From contig NZ_JACVEE010000002.1 of assembly GCF_015355755.1 (NCBI RefSeq), forward strand, positions 124,001 through 188,000: a stretch of DNA of 64,000 nucleotides, given 5' to 3'. The DNA is from Nocardia sp. XZ_19_385. GTDB taxonomy: Bacteria; Actinomycetota; Actinomycetes; Mycobacteriales; Mycobacteriaceae. Positions within the stretch are counted from its first letter, which is position 1; every line of letters begins with the position of its first letter. The notes beneath the pieces are model-generated. The model was not told the DNA's origin, did not search any database, and worked only from the letters and a program-made list of their open reading frames with translations. Made by a program: the position numbers and the translations under genes. Positions 24,621 through 33,351 of this stretch are shown in pieces.

Positions 24621-24809
24621 TCAACCGTGGTGCGGTGGCACCTGGGAGCGCAGCCAATCATCGGAAGACGATGGCGCTTCGGAGTCGTCACCACGCTCAT
24701 CGCGGGTGGTATCGGGAAGAGCGTCGCCGAAGATTTCGGCTAAACGCGCGGCGTCCCTCGCCCGGCGGTCGGCCGGGCGAGGATCGTCGGAAGAACCGGT
24801 GCCGCTGAT
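24621..24809 (-). CDS. Conserved small acidic protein with apparent ATC start
   Basis: A 62-codon frame directly after moaB encodes a hydrophilic protein with the blocks RLAEIFGDALPDTTRDER and SSDDWLRSQVPPHHG at the C-terminus, which I recall as a conserved short protein downstream of moaB in related actinobacteria. No ATG, GTG or TTG exists in the open part of the frame. The best start is ATC at 24809-24807, in TAATC, overlapping the moaB stop exactly where TAATG coupling would be expected; it gives M-SGTGSSDDPRPADRR. Either ATC initiates by translational coupling or an ATG has been lost. Function unknown; the coding call rests on the third-position GC bias and recognisable sequence. Confidence 0.65.
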   Translation of the reverse strand: MSGTGSSDDPRPADRRARDAARLAEIFGDALPDTTRDERGDDSEAPSSSDDWLRSQVPPHHG

Positions 24810-25384
24810 TATTCGGCCAATCCGGAGAGTTCGCCGATCGCCTTACTGGCGAGCGGCCCGAGGGTTGCCATGCCGTCGCGGACCGCGGCGCGAGTGCCCG
24901 GCAGGTTCACGACCAGGGTGCTGCCGGAGATGCCCGCGACCCCGCGCGAGAGCCCAGCGTCCAGCGAACCGGCGACCCGGCCGGAAGCGCGCAGCGCCTC
25001 GGTGATGCCGAGCAGCTCGCGGTCCAGCACCTGGGAGGTGGCCTCGGGGGTGACATCGCGCGGCGACATGCCGGTGCCGCCCACCGAGATCACCAGGTCG
25101 ACACCGCCGATCACCGCGGTGTTCAGCGCATTACGGATTTCCACCTCGTCGGCCTGCACCGAAACGGATGCGTCGACTAGGAAACCCGCCTCGGTGAGCA
25201 GCTCGGTGACCAGCGGTCCGAGCGAGTCCACACCTCCATGCGCCGTTCGATCGTCGACGACCACCACCAGTGCACGCCCCGCCACAGGAGCATCGATTTC
25301 CATGCTGCTAACCGTAGCGCCTGCGGCCGCCTGTTCGACGGCTGAGTTGGCAACAGCACTGAGGTCCGCACTCGACATCAACAT
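24809..25384 (-). CDS. moaB: MogA/MoaB family molybdopterin adenylyltransferase-like protein
   Basis: A 191-residue MoaB/Mog fold protein: ALVVVVDDRTAHGGVDSLGP, then the signature VISVGGTGMSPRDVTPEAT, then GITEALRASGRVAGSL and LVVNLPGTRAAVRDGM. Such proteins adenylylate molybdopterin before metal insertion. About 27 extra N-terminal residues precede the core, and ATGs at 25378 and 25303 are alternative starts. It follows pepD by 12 bases in the mprA-mprB-pepD-moaB operon, as in M. tuberculosis (Rv0984, moaB2). Confidence 0.9.
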   Translation of the reverse strand: MLMSSADLSAVANSAVEQAAAGATVSSMEIDAPVAGRALVVVVDDRTAHGGVDSLGPLVTELLTEAGFLVDASVSVQADEVEIRNALNTAVIGGVDLVISVGGTGMSPRDVTPEATSQVLDRELLGITEALRASGRVAGSLDAGLSRGVAGISGSTLVVNLPGTRAAVRDGMATLGPLASKAIGELSGLAE

Positions 25385-25396
25385 GACCTTCCAGCC

Positions 25397-26740
25397 TTAC
25401 GCGGGAGCGCCGCTGAGCGTGACCTCGACGGTCTTGGGGTTGTTGCCCTGCTCATCGGTGTAGGTGACCTTCACCTTGTCGCCGGGCTGGTACGACCGGA
25501 CCGCCGCGATGAGGGCGTTGCCGGAGCTGATCGGCCGGTCATCGATTTTGGTGATGACCGAACCCGCGGGGATGCCCGCCTTGGCCGCCGGGCCGTCCGG
25601 CGTCGCCTCCAGGACCAGCGCGCTGTCGTCCTCCGGGCGCAGCTTGATGCCGATCTGGGCGTAGGTGGCGTGGCCGGTTTTGATCAACTGATCGGCGACC
25701 CGACGGGCCTGATCGACCGGGATGGCGAAGCCGAGGCCGATGGAACCGGTCTGCTGCCCGGCCATCTCGTTGGCGCCCAGGCTCGCGATGGCGGTATTGA
25801 TGCCGATCAGCTTGCCGTTCGAATCGACCAGCGCACCACCGGAATTGCCGGGGTTGATGGCGGCGTCGGTCTGGATCGCGTCGATCACCGGGTTCGGCGT
25901 ATTCGGGCTCGAGGCGCCTTCGCCGCTGGTGGACACCGGGCGGTTCAGCGCGGACACGATGCCGGTGGTGACGGTGCCGGCCAAGCCGAGCGGGGAGCCG
26001 ATGGCGATGGCGGACTCGCCGACCTGCAGGTCCGCGGAGGTGCCGAACTCGATCGGGGTCAGGCCGGTCTTCTCGGCCTTGATCACCGCCAGGTCGGAGA
26101 CCGGATCGTTGCCGACCATGGTGGCCGGTGCGGTGCTGCCGTCGCTGAAGACGACCTCCATCTTGGAGTTCGCGCCGGCGCCCGCGGCGACATGGTTGTT
26201 GGTCAGGATCAGGCCGTCGGAGGACAGGACCACGCCCGAGCCCTCGCCTTCGGCGCGATTGCTCGCGACCTTGATCATCACCACGCTGGGCACCACCTTC
26301 TGGGCCACCGCCTGGATCGAACCGGCGGGCGCGTTCGCGACGTCCTTGACCTTCGGGCGGGGCGCGTCGAGTGCGTTGCTGACCGAGGTGCCGGAACCGT
26401 CCCGATGGGTGACGGCCGCGCCCACGACACCACCGATGCCACCACTGACCAGGGCCAGCGCCAGCGCGCCGGCGATGAGACCGGTGCGCAGCGGTTTCCG
26501 GGGCGGCTGCACGCCGTAGGGGGCGCCGGGGTGCGGCGGGTTCGGATATCCCGGCATCGCAGCGTATTCCGGCCCCGATTCCGGACCCGGGAACTGCTGG
26601 GTCTGGTACTGCGGCGTCGAATACTGACCGGTGGAATACGGACCGGCTTGCGAATACGGCTGGGAGGGCGCGCCCCAGCCGGCCGGGATCTGCTCGGTCG
26701 GCTGCGGACCGCTGGTACCGGACTTTTCTTCCTCGGTCAT
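25397..26740 (-). CDS. pepD: HtrA-type membrane serine protease PepD (S1C-PDZ)
   Basis: 447 residues: a proline/tyrosine/glutamine-rich cytoplasmic region (1-80), one membrane helix (about 87-110), a trypsin-like protease domain and a C-terminal PDZ domain (about 350-440). The triad is His183 in LTNNHVAAG, Asp216 in SDLAVIKAE and Ser300 in NPGNSGGALVD. Orthologous position to Rv0983, a periplasmic quality-control protease and chaperone linked to MprAB and SigE envelope stress. The start MTEEEKSG (26740) is preferred over an upstream ATG at 26773, since the latter adds a charged leader with no support. An MprA-box-like repeat lies 48 bases upstream. Confidence 0.93.
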   Translation of the reverse strand: MTEEEKSGTSGPQPTEQIPAGWGAPSQPYSQAGPYSTGQYSTPQYQTQQFPGPESGPEYAAMPGYPNPPHPGAPYGVQPPRKPLRTGLIAGALALALVSGGIGGVVGAAVTHRDGSGTSVSNALDAPRPKVKDVANAPAGSIQAVAQKVVPSVVMIKVASNRAEGEGSGVVLSSDGLILTNNHVAAGAGANSKMEVVFSDGSTAPATMVGNDPVSDLAVIKAEKTGLTPIEFGTSADLQVGESAIAIGSPLGLAGTVTTGIVSALNRPVSTSGEGASSPNTPNPVIDAIQTDAAINPGNSGGALVDSNGKLIGINTAIASLGANEMAGQQTGSIGLGFAIPVDQARRVADQLIKTGHATYAQIGIKLRPEDDSALVLEATPDGPAAKAGIPAGSVITKIDDRPISSGNALIAAVRSYQPGDKVKVTYTDEQGNNPKTVEVTLSGAPA

Positions 26741-26787
26741 GGCTTCTCGTTTCTCCCTAGCGTCTGCGACCAACCTTGGCGGCGACG

Positions 26788-26806
26788 GATAAGAGTGGAC
26801 TGAGAT
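26788..26806 (-). promoter_or_regulatory. MprA-box-like direct repeat before pepD
   Basis: On the minus strand ATCTCAGT-CCA-CTCTTATC is an imperfect 8-bp direct repeat with a three-base spacer. The same unit and spacing occur, more perfectly, before mprA. MprA of mycobacteria binds loosely conserved tandem 8-bp repeats, so direct control of pepD is likely. Confidence 0.55.
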
Positions 26807-26835
26807 CCTGCTTTGACCCTGCTTTGGAGTTTTGT

Positions 26836-28317
26836 TCAGAGGTCCGCGGGGGCGTCGTCTATTTCCGGCAGCACACCGGGCGCAGCGCCCTCACCAGGTA
26901 ACACAATACGGATCAGGGCACCGCCCCGGTCGGAAGTGTCGATGGTGATGGTGCCGCCGTGTTTGGTTACGACTTGTTTGACGATGGCCAATCCGAGACC
27001 TGAGCCGGGCATGGAACGCGCGGCGGTGGTCCGATAGAAGCGCTCGAAAACCAGCTCGCGTTCGGCGACCGGAATTCCGTGCCCGGCGTCGTCGACGGCG
27101 AGTTCCAAAAGTCCGCGGCCGGTCTCGCGCATGGCGACGTGCACCTGTGCGCCCGCCGGACTCCATTTCGCCGCATTGTCGAGCACATTGAGCACCGCGC
27201 GCTCCAGGCCTGCCTCGTGGCCGTACATGAACCACGGGCGCAGCTCGGCCACGAACTCGATGGAGCCGCGCCGCCGCCGCGCCCGTTCCAGCGCCCGCTC
27301 GGTGACCTCGCCGAGATCGATACGGTCGTAGACGGTTTCGGGGGCGTCCTCGCGGGCCAGGTCGACCAGGTCGCCGACCAGCTGGGACAGTTCCTCGATC
27401 TGGGCGACCACGTCCGAGCGCAGCTCGGCCATGTCCTCCTCGGGGATGCTCGGGGCGCCCGGCCGGCTGGAGGCGATGAGCAGCTCCATGTTGGTGCGCA
27501 GCGAGGTGAGCGGCGTCTTCAGCTCGTGCCCGGCGTCGGCGACCAGCCGGCGTTGCCGGTCCCGGGATTCCGCGAGCGCGCGCAGCATGGTGTTGAAACT
27601 CTCGGTGAGCCGGGCCAATTCGTCGTCGCCGGTGACCGGGATGGGGGTCAGGTCGTCGGTGCGGGCGATCCGCTCGGTGGCCGAGGTGAGCCGGGCGATG
27701 GGCCGTAACCCGGTGCGGCCCACGGCGGTTCCGGCGGCCGCGGCCAGCACGACACCGCACCCGCCGACCACGAACAGCAGCCAGGCCAGCCGGTCGAGCA
27801 CCTCCCGGGTCGGCTCCAGGCGCTGCGAAATGATCAGCGTCGCCCCGGAATTCGTGGGCATGGCCAGCACCCGCTGGTTGTGCACGGTGCGCAGCGAGGA
27901 GGTCAGCTTGCCGTCGGCGACCGCGAGTTCCTGACTGCCGACCGGCGGAATCGTCTGCTGCGGCGGCATATACGGCTTGTGGTCGGCGAAAATCAGTGCC
28001 ACGCCGACGTCATTGGAGAACAGACCCGCCAGCACGATGGACTGGAAGCCGAGATTCTCGAAATTGTTGTTGATCATCGTCTCGGCGCGCGCCTTCAGCT
28101 GCGAGTCGACGTCGTTGTACAGCGCCCGCTCCACCATCGCGTACGCGGCGATGGAGGTGACGGCGACCGCGATGGCCACCACCGAGGCGGCCAGCAGGGT
28201 GACCCGCCACCGCAGCGACACCGATCGGGTCAGCGGCATCGGCGGGCGCATCTCCGCGTCGTGCGGGCGCTGGCCGAGTGTGGCGACGACCGGCCGCCGG
28301 GGAATACTTCGTGCCAT
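26836..28317 (-). CDS. mprB: Sensor histidine kinase MprB
   Basis: 493 residues: TM1 (about 38-60), an extracytoplasmic sensor loop (about 61-175), TM2 (about 177-199), HAMP, dimerisation domain with the phospho-accepting His264 in DAGHELKTPLTSL, and an HATPase domain with NVLDNAAKWSP, VDDAGHGIP and GSGLGLAIVKQV. It pairs with the adjacent MprA response regulator 11 bases upstream. MprB senses envelope stress and, in mycobacteria, is restrained by DnaK. The ATG at 28317 follows GGGAG; longer in-frame extensions overlap mprA coding sequence and are rejected. Confidence 0.95.
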   Translation of the reverse strand: MARSIPRRPVVATLGQRPHDAEMRPPMPLTRSVSLRWRVTLLAASVVAIAVAVTSIAAYAMVERALYNDVDSQLKARAETMINNNFENLGFQSIVLAGLFSNDVGVALIFADHKPYMPPQQTIPPVGSQELAVADGKLTSSLRTVHNQRVLAMPTNSGATLIISQRLEPTREVLDRLAWLLFVVGGCGVVLAAAAGTAVGRTGLRPIARLTSATERIARTDDLTPIPVTGDDELARLTESFNTMLRALAESRDRQRRLVADAGHELKTPLTSLRTNMELLIASSRPGAPSIPEEDMAELRSDVVAQIEELSQLVGDLVDLAREDAPETVYDRIDLGEVTERALERARRRRGSIEFVAELRPWFMYGHEAGLERAVLNVLDNAAKWSPAGAQVHVAMRETGRGLLELAVDDAGHGIPVAERELVFERFYRTTAARSMPGSGLGLAIVKQVVTKHGGTITIDTSDRGGALIRIVLPGEGAAPGVLPEIDDAPADL

Positions 28318-28328
28318 GACTCCCGGCC

Positions 28329-29015
28329 CTACGGAGGGGTCTCGCGTAGCACGTAGCCGACGCCACGCACGGTGTGGATCAGCCGCGGTTCCCCCTCGGC
28401 CTCGGTCTTGCGGCGCAGGTAGCCGATGTAGACCTCGAGCGCGTTGCCGGAGGTCGGGAAGTCGTAGCCCCATACTTCTTCCAGGATGCGGCTGCGGGTC
28501 AGCACCCGGCGCGGATTGGCCATCAGCATTTCCAGCAGCGAGAACTCGGTGCGGGTCAGGCTGATCGAGCGGCTCTCGCGCCACACCTCGCGGGTGACCG
28601 GGTCCAGCGACAGGTCGGCGAACCGCATGGCCTCGGAGCCTTCCTCCGGGTCGATGGCGCGGCGGCGCAGCAGCGCGCGCAGCCGGGCCAGCAACTCCTC
28701 CAGCGCGAACGGCTTCGGCAGGTAGTCGTCGGCGCCCGCGTCCAGGCCCGCTACCCGCTCGGAGACCGAATCGCGTGCCGTCAGCACCAGAATCGGCAGA
28801 TCGTCACCGGTGCTGCGCAGGCGGCGGCAAACTTCCAGGCCGTCCATGCGCGGCATCATCACATCGAGGACGAGGGCGTCGGGTCGTTGCGCGGTGGCCT
28901 TCTCCAAGGCGTCCACACCATCCACCGCGAGGTCGACGGTATAGCCGTTGAAGGTCAGCGACCGGCGCAGCGATTCCCGGACGGCGCGATCGTCGTCGAC
29001 TACCAGAATGCGCAT
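28329..29015 (-). CDS. mprA: OmpR-family response regulator MprA
   Basis: 228 residues. Receiver domain with acidic pocket VVDDDR, phospho-acceptor Asp51 in [12 protein letters not shown], and LTARDS; then a winged-helix domain with [12 protein letters not shown] and [20 protein letters not shown] and the end [13 protein letters not shown]. First gene of the operon mprA-mprB-pepD-moaB. A perfect 8-bp tandem repeat sits 22 bases upstream, which suggests autoregulation. Confidence 0.96.
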   Translation of the reverse strand: MRILVVDDDRAVRESLRRSLTFNGYTVDLAVDGVDALEKATAQRPDALVLDVMMPRMDGLEVCRRLRSTGDDLPILVLTARDSVSERVAGLDAGADDYLPKPFALEELLARLRALLRRRAIDPEEGSEAMRFADLSLDPVTREVWRESRSISLTRTEFSLLEMLMANPRRVLTRSRILEEVWGYDFPTSGNALEVYIGYLRRKTEAEGEPRLIHTVRGVGYVLRETPP

Positions 29016-29036
29016 GCGACCAGTTTGGCCCTAACG

Positions 29037-29055
29037 ACTGAGAGTGCACTGAGAG
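29037..29055 (-). promoter_or_regulatory. MprA-box-like perfect direct repeat before mprA
   Basis: CTCTCAGT-GCA-CTCTCAGT on the minus strand is an exact 8-bp direct repeat with an 11-base period (one helical turn). Its position just upstream of the mprA start and its match to the pepD site argue for MprA binding and autoregulation. Confidence 0.6.
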
Positions 29056-29314
29056 GGGCGGTCGCGACACGCCGGACAGCCCTGGACACCATTCAGCAAC
29101 CCTTCGATCGCGAGCCGGAGTGGGTCCGACCGAAAAGCGCTCTGCCCGTGCGTCATTGCGGACCCGAGCCTGCTGCCGGTTTCAATTGCCGCTCGTCACC
29201 GGACACGGTATGTTTCACGTGCCATTTAACAAGACCTCTGGTTGGTTATGGACAGGCACCGCTGCCGAGTGTGAGCCGGGGGCCTAATCGAGAGAGCTGA
29301 GGGATAGAGGCGGG

Positions 29315-31963
29315 ATGGAAGCTGCACCGCGATCCTGGCAGACGATTTTCTCCAACTGGTCGGTTGCCCGCAAGGTCGCCATCGCGCTGCTCCCACCCGT
29401 GATCTTGGCCATGTCCTTCGCTGTACTGCGCGTCGACAACCATCTGGACGGCATGCAGCAGGTGCGGCAGGCCAGCGAGTACAACGCGGCCGTCCACCAG
29501 ATCATCGAATTCGCCGGAGCCAGCACCGAATTGGCGGTCAGCGCGGTCAACACCCTGGGCGGTGACCCGGCCGACCCGCGCATCGGCAAGGCCAACACCC
29601 GGTTCGACCGGGCGGTGGCCGACCTGGAATCGGTGCTGCGCCTGCCGAAAACCGATCCCGGTCTGCTCCGCGACATGAACTCGGCGATCACCGCGTCGAA
29701 AGCGATGCGTGACAAGTCGCGGGCGACCCCACCCCCGGAGCTGAGCACTCAGCTCGACGCCATCCTGGGCTACGTCGACAAGGCGATGGCCTCCTCGGAC
29801 GGCGTCGCCTCCACCTACAACGGGGCACAGCGCTACATGCTGCAGGTCAGCGCGATCGTCACCGCGCGCCGGGCCTTCGCTCAGCAGCAGATGCTCATCG
29901 GGATGATGACCTCCGGCCGCAACAGCGCGTCGCAGCAGGAGCAGCTGGCCGCCCGCATCCTGACCACCGCCGGCTCGGAGATGGCGCTGATCCAGGTCTA
30001 CGACCAGGTCCTGCCCACCGACGCCCCGTTCAAGGACCCGCTGCTGGCCGGCGCGATGGCCCGGATGGCCGCCGTCGCCGATCCGTCCAAGGCGGCGGAC
30101 CTGGTCGAGTCGACGCGGACCAGCGTCGCCACCTACGATCTGGTCGCCACCGACCGGGCGCGTGCGGTCGAACGGGTGCTGGGTGCGGCCCTGACCACCG
30201 CGCGCAACGACGCGATGCGCGACACCTCGATCATCATCGGCACCCTGCTCGCCGGTTTGGCGCTGGCGTTGTGGGTGGCTCAGGCGCTGGTCATGTCGAT
30301 CCGGCGGCTCCGCCACGACGTGCTGGACACCGCGCACGTGCGGCTGCCCGAGGAACTGGCGCTGGTGTACTCCGGCGGCACTCCCCCGCCGATTACCCCG
30401 GTCGGTGTCACCGGCCGCGACGAGATCGGCCAGCTCGCCCGCGCCGTCGACGAAATGCACGAGCAGGCCCTGAATCTCGCCGCGCTCCGACTACAGATCG
30501 GCAAGATGTTCGAGACGCTGTCCCGGCGCAGCCAGTCGCTGGTGGAACAGCAGCTGACGCTGATCGAGGAACTCGAGCGCAACGAAGAGGACCCGGTCCG
30601 GCTGCAGAGCATGTTCCGGCTCGATCATCTCGCCACCCGCATGCGCCGCAACGGCGACAACCTGCTGGTGCTGGCCGGCACCCCGCTGCGCCGCGGTCAC
30701 CTGGAACCGGTCGGCCTCGGCGACATGCTCTGGAGCGCCATCTCCCAGGTCGAGGACTATCAGCGCGCCGAAATCGGTTCCGTGCCCACCGGAATCGTCG
30801 CCGGTGCGGCCGCTGTCGACATCGAGCATCTGGTCGCCGAACTGATCGACAACGCGCTGCGGTACTCCCCGCCGGATCGCCGGGTCGGGGTCGGGGTGGC
30901 CCGCACCATGGACAGCGGCTACCTGATCGAGATCATCGACCGCGGCCTCGGCATGTCCGACGAGGACCTGGAAGCGGCCAACAACCGCCTCTCCTCGGGC
31001 GGCGCGGTCAACTTCGAAACCGCCCGCCGCATGGGCCTTTTCGTGGTCAGTAATCTTTCGGCCCGGCACGGCATCCAGGTCAGCCTGCGCCGTACCGCCT
31101 CCACCACCGACACCGCCGGCATCACCGCCGCGGTACATCTGCCCGCGCGCCTGGTCTCGCTGCCCGAGTCCGACCACCCGACCGCCCCGGTGGTGCCGTT
31201 GCCGCAGGCGCCGTCGGCGCCGCACCTGCAGCCGGTGCCCGATCCGGAATCGGTGGAGACGACCGCGCCCCAGCGCACCGCGTACGGTCTGCCACGCCGG
31301 ATCCCGGTGCCGGTGGAACCCGATCCCGCGCCCGAGGTTTCGACTCCGGCGGGTTACGAGAGCCGTTTCTCCGTCGATCCGGTGTCGCGCGACATCGAGC
31401 CGGTCGCCGAACTGACTCCGCCCGCGCCACTACGCCCGGTAGACGAGGAACCCGAGCACACCTTCAGCCCGCACTTGGTCTCCGCGGAGCCCGAAAGCAG
31501 GATCGGCGCACACGCGGCCGCCGAGGAGCCCGAAAACAGCTTCGGCGCACACTCGGCCGCCGAGGAGCCCGAAAGCACCTTCGGTCCACCGATTTTCGAA
31601 CCGGTCTCCGCCGATCCGGACGACGGCGGCGGCGCCGCTCCGATCTACCAGCGCATGGTCTCGGAGTGGCTGGTGGATTCGGCGGCCTCGGATTCCTCGG
31701 GCGCGCAATGGAGCTCGCCCGCCGACTCCGGCTGGCAGGCCGCGGCCGAAGCCAGCACTCCGGCCTCCTCCGGCCGGACCCGCGGCGGTCTGCCGATTCG
31801 CCGGCCCGGCGCCCAGCTGGTTCCCGGCAGCGTCGACCCGAGCGCCGACGCCGGAATCCGGGACCCGGAAGAAATCCGCGAAAACCTCACCCGCCATCTG
31901 AACGGCGTCTTCAGCGGTCGCCGCGCCGCCGACGCCAAACACGAACATGGGGAATTTGTATGA
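29315..31963 (+). CDS. cvnA: Conservon sensor kinase-like ATPase (nitrate/nitrite-sensing domain, CvnA type)
   Basis: 882 residues: TM1 (about 20-40), an extracytoplasmic helical domain of the nitrate/nitrite-sensing NIT type (about 45-300), TM2 (about 303-325), HAMP-like segment ending [18 protein letters not shown], then a GHKL ATPase domain with [30 protein letters not shown] and [17 protein letters not shown] canonical phospho-histidine motif is not seen (the expected position reads [16 protein letters not shown]). The last 250 residues are proline/glutamate-rich and disordered, with 13-residue tandem repeats. It overlaps the roadblock gene by four bases. In Streptomyces, CvnA-D form a membrane complex like a eukaryotic GPCR-G-protein unit controlling development. 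Confidence 0.9.
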   Translation: MEAAPRSWQTIFSNWSVARKVAIALLPPVILAMSFAVLRVDNHLDGMQQVRQASEYNAAVHQIIEFAGASTELAVSAVNTLGGDPADPRIGKANTRFDRAVADLESVLRLPKTDPGLLRDMNSAITASKAMRDKSRATPPPELSTQLDAILGYVDKAMASSDGVASTYNGAQRYMLQVSAIVTARRAFAQQQMLIGMMTSGRNSASQQEQLAARILTTAGSEMALIQVYDQVLPTDAPFKDPLLAGAMARMAAVADPSKAADLVESTRTSVATYDLVATDRARAVERVLGAALTTARNDAMRDTSIIIGTLLAGLALALWVAQALVMSIRRLRHDVLDTAHVRLPEELALVYSGGTPPPITPVGVTGRDEIGQLARAVDEMHEQALNLAALRLQIGKMFETLSRRSQSLVEQQLTLIEELERNEEDPVRLQSMFRLDHLATRMRRNGDNLLVLAGTPLRRGHLEPVGLGDMLWSAISQVEDYQRAEIGSVPTGIVAGAAAVDIEHLVAELIDNALRYSPPDRRVGVGVARTMDSGYLIEIIDRGLGMSDEDLEAANNRLSSGGAVNFETARRMGLFVVSNLSARHGIQVSLRRTASTTDTAGITAAVHLPARLVSLPESDHPTAPVVPLPQAPSAPHLQPVPDPESVETTAPQRTAYGLPRRIPVPVEPDPAPEVSTPAGYESRFSVDPVSRDIEPVAELTPPAPLRPVDEEPEHTFSPHLVSAEPESRIGAHAAAEEPENSFGAHSAAEEPESTFGPPIFEPVSADPDDGGGAAPIYQRMVSEWLVDSAASDSSGAQWSSPADSGWQAAAEASTPASSGRTRGGLPIRRPGAQLVPGSVDPSADAGIRDPEEIRENLTRHLNGVFSGRRAADAKHEHGEFV
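31448..31584 (+). repeat. Tandem 39-bp repeats in the disordered tail of the CvnA-type protein
   Basis: Units begin at about 31448, 31487, 31526 and 31565. The last three start with GAGCCCGAAA and encode [26 protein letters not shown] and EPESTFG; the first is degenerate ([13 protein letters not shown]). The period is 39 bases, 13 residues, so copy number can change without a frameshift. Confidence 0.85.
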
Positions 31964-32358
31964 GTGAATCCAACAACGCCAATCTCAACTGGCTGGTCGC
32001 GCGGTTCGCTCGCGAAGTACCCGGCGTCTCGCACGCGGTCCTCGTATCCGCGGACGGGTTACTCCAGGCCACCAGCGACAATCTCCCAGAGGAGCGCGCC
32101 GAGCAGCTCGCCGCCATCACGGCCGGCCTGGCCAGCCTGGCCGCCGGGGCGGTGCAACTGTTCGACGGCGGCAAGGTGATGCAGTCGATCGTCGATATGC
32201 AGCGCGGCTACCTGTTGGTGATGAGCGTCGGAACGGCCTCGCACCTCGCGGTGCTGGCCACCAAGCAGCACGACATCGGCCGGATCGGCTATGAGATGGC
32301 CCTGCTCGTCGACCGGGTCGGGACGGTCATTCAGGCCACCGCCCGATCTTCCGTGTGA
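31960..32358 (+). CDS. cvnB: Roadblock/LC7 domain protein (CvnB type)
   Basis: 132 residues forming a single roadblock/LC7 domain: [55 protein letters not shown] and [17 protein letters not shown]. MglB-like roadblock proteins act as GTPase-activating partners for small Ras-like GTPases; the GTPase is encoded two genes downstream. ATG overlaps the stop of the kinase-like gene (ATGA). Confidence 0.93.
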   Translation: MSESNNANLNWLVARFAREVPGVSHAVLVSADGLLQATSDNLPEERAEQLAAITAGLASLAAGAVQLFDGGKVMQSIVDMQRGYLLVMSVGTASHLAVLATKQHDIGRIGYEMALLVDRVGTVIQATARSSV

Positions 32359-32753
32359 GTCCGCCTGTGCCCAGCCCTGTCGACCCGTACAGCACTGGCG
32401 AGTCGCCGCGCCGGCCTGGCCGGGTGCGGCCCTACGCCCTCACCGGAGGACGCACCGCATCCACCGTCGATCTGCCGTTGGAGGCGGTGATCGAGACGGT
32501 GTCGTTTCCGTCCTACCCGGCTTGGCCGGCCGGCGATATCCGGATGGAACTCCTGCACCTAGGTACTCAGCGACTGTCCGTGGCCGAGATCGCCGGTCGT
32601 CTGGAGCGCCCGCTGGGGCTGGTCCGGGTGATGATCGGCGATCTGGTGGTCGCGGGCTCCCTGCGCGTGCATTCGACCTTGACCGACGACGCGAGTTACG
32701 ACGAGCGCCGTGCCCTGATGGAGAGGACCCTGCGTGGAATCCGCGCCCTTTAA
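32355..32753 (+). CDS. cvnC: DUF742 protein (CvnC type)
   Basis: 132 residues of DUF742: [20 protein letters not shown], then a winged-helix-like region with [20 protein letters not shown] and [16 protein letters not shown]742 proteins are always found between the roadblock and GTPase genes of conservons, and probably act as adaptor. GTG start overlaps the preceding stop by four bases; the 3-prime end overlaps the next gene by 20 bases. Confidence 0.92.
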   Translation: MSPPVPSPVDPYSTGESPRRPGRVRPYALTGGRTASTVDLPLEAVIETVSFPSYPAWPAGDIRMELLHLGTQRLSVAEIAGRLERPLGLVRVMIGDLVVAGSLRVHSTLTDDASYDERRALMERTLRGIRAL

Positions 32754-33351
32754 GACCTTCGGGCTCGAAGAAGCCCGCACCGCGTCGACCAAGATCGTCA
32801 TCGCGGGCGGATTCGGCGCCGGCAAGACGACTTTCGTCGGGGCGGTGTCGGAGATCGTGCCGCTGCGCACCGAAGCCCTGGTGACCGACGCCTCCGACGG
32901 CGTGGACGACCTCTCGGTCACCCCGGACAAGACCACCACCACGGTGGCCATGGACTTCGGCCGGATCATCCTGCCGAACAACATGGTGCTGTACCTGTTC
33001 GGTACGCCGGGGCAGCGCCGGTTCTGGTTCATGTGGGACGACCTGGTGCGCGGCGCGATCGGCGCGGTCGTGCTGGTGGACACCCGCCGGATCGAGGACA
33101 GTTTCGCGCCGGTCGACTACTTCGAGTCCCGCAAGCTGCCGTTCCTGGTGGCGATCAACCGGTTCCCCGGCGCGCCGCGGTTCCCGCTGAACGAGGTGCG
33201 CGAGGCGCTCTCGATCCGGGAGGGTGTGCCGATCATCGATATCGACGCGCGCAGCGCCGAGGAGGTGCGGCGCACGCTGGCCGCGATCACCGAATACGCC
33301 CTGATGCGGTTGACGGCCCAGGAGTTCGAGCGGACCGGCCGTCATGTCTGA
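32734..33351 (+). CDS. cvnD: Small Ras-like GTPase (CvnD type)
   Basis: 205 residues. Walker A is GGFGAGKTTFVGAVSE (residues 25-40), the switch region has TTTTVAMDFGR, the G3 motif is FGTPGQRRFWFMWDD, and a G4-like AINRFPGA is present. This is the MglA/CvnD type of prokaryotic GTPase. GTG start at 32734 lies within the DUF742 gene. It is expected to cycle with the roadblock protein and the GHKL ATPase. No cytochrome P450 gene, which follows GTPase genes in several Streptomyces conservons, is present here. Confidence 0.94.
   Translation: MESAPFKTFGLEEARTASTKIVIAGGFGAGKTTFVGAVSEIVPLRTEALVTDASDGVDDLSVTPDKTTTTVAMDFGRIILPNNMVLYLFGTPGQRRFWFMWDDLVRGAIGAVVLVDTRRIEDSFAPVDYFESRKLPFLVAINRFPGAPRFPLNEVREALSIREGVPIIDIDARSAEEVRRTLAAITEYALMRLTAQEFERTGRHV

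Noticed and set aside
24706..25005. Plus-strand frame overlapping moaB and its downstream gene
   Set aside because: It is antisense to moaB and the 62-codon gene, arginine/proline-rich and without a recognisable domain.
26836..28584. Longer MprB with about 90 extra N-terminal residues
   Set aside because: The extension overlaps mprA in another frame; ATG 28317 with GGGAG 11 bases after the mprA stop is the normal start.
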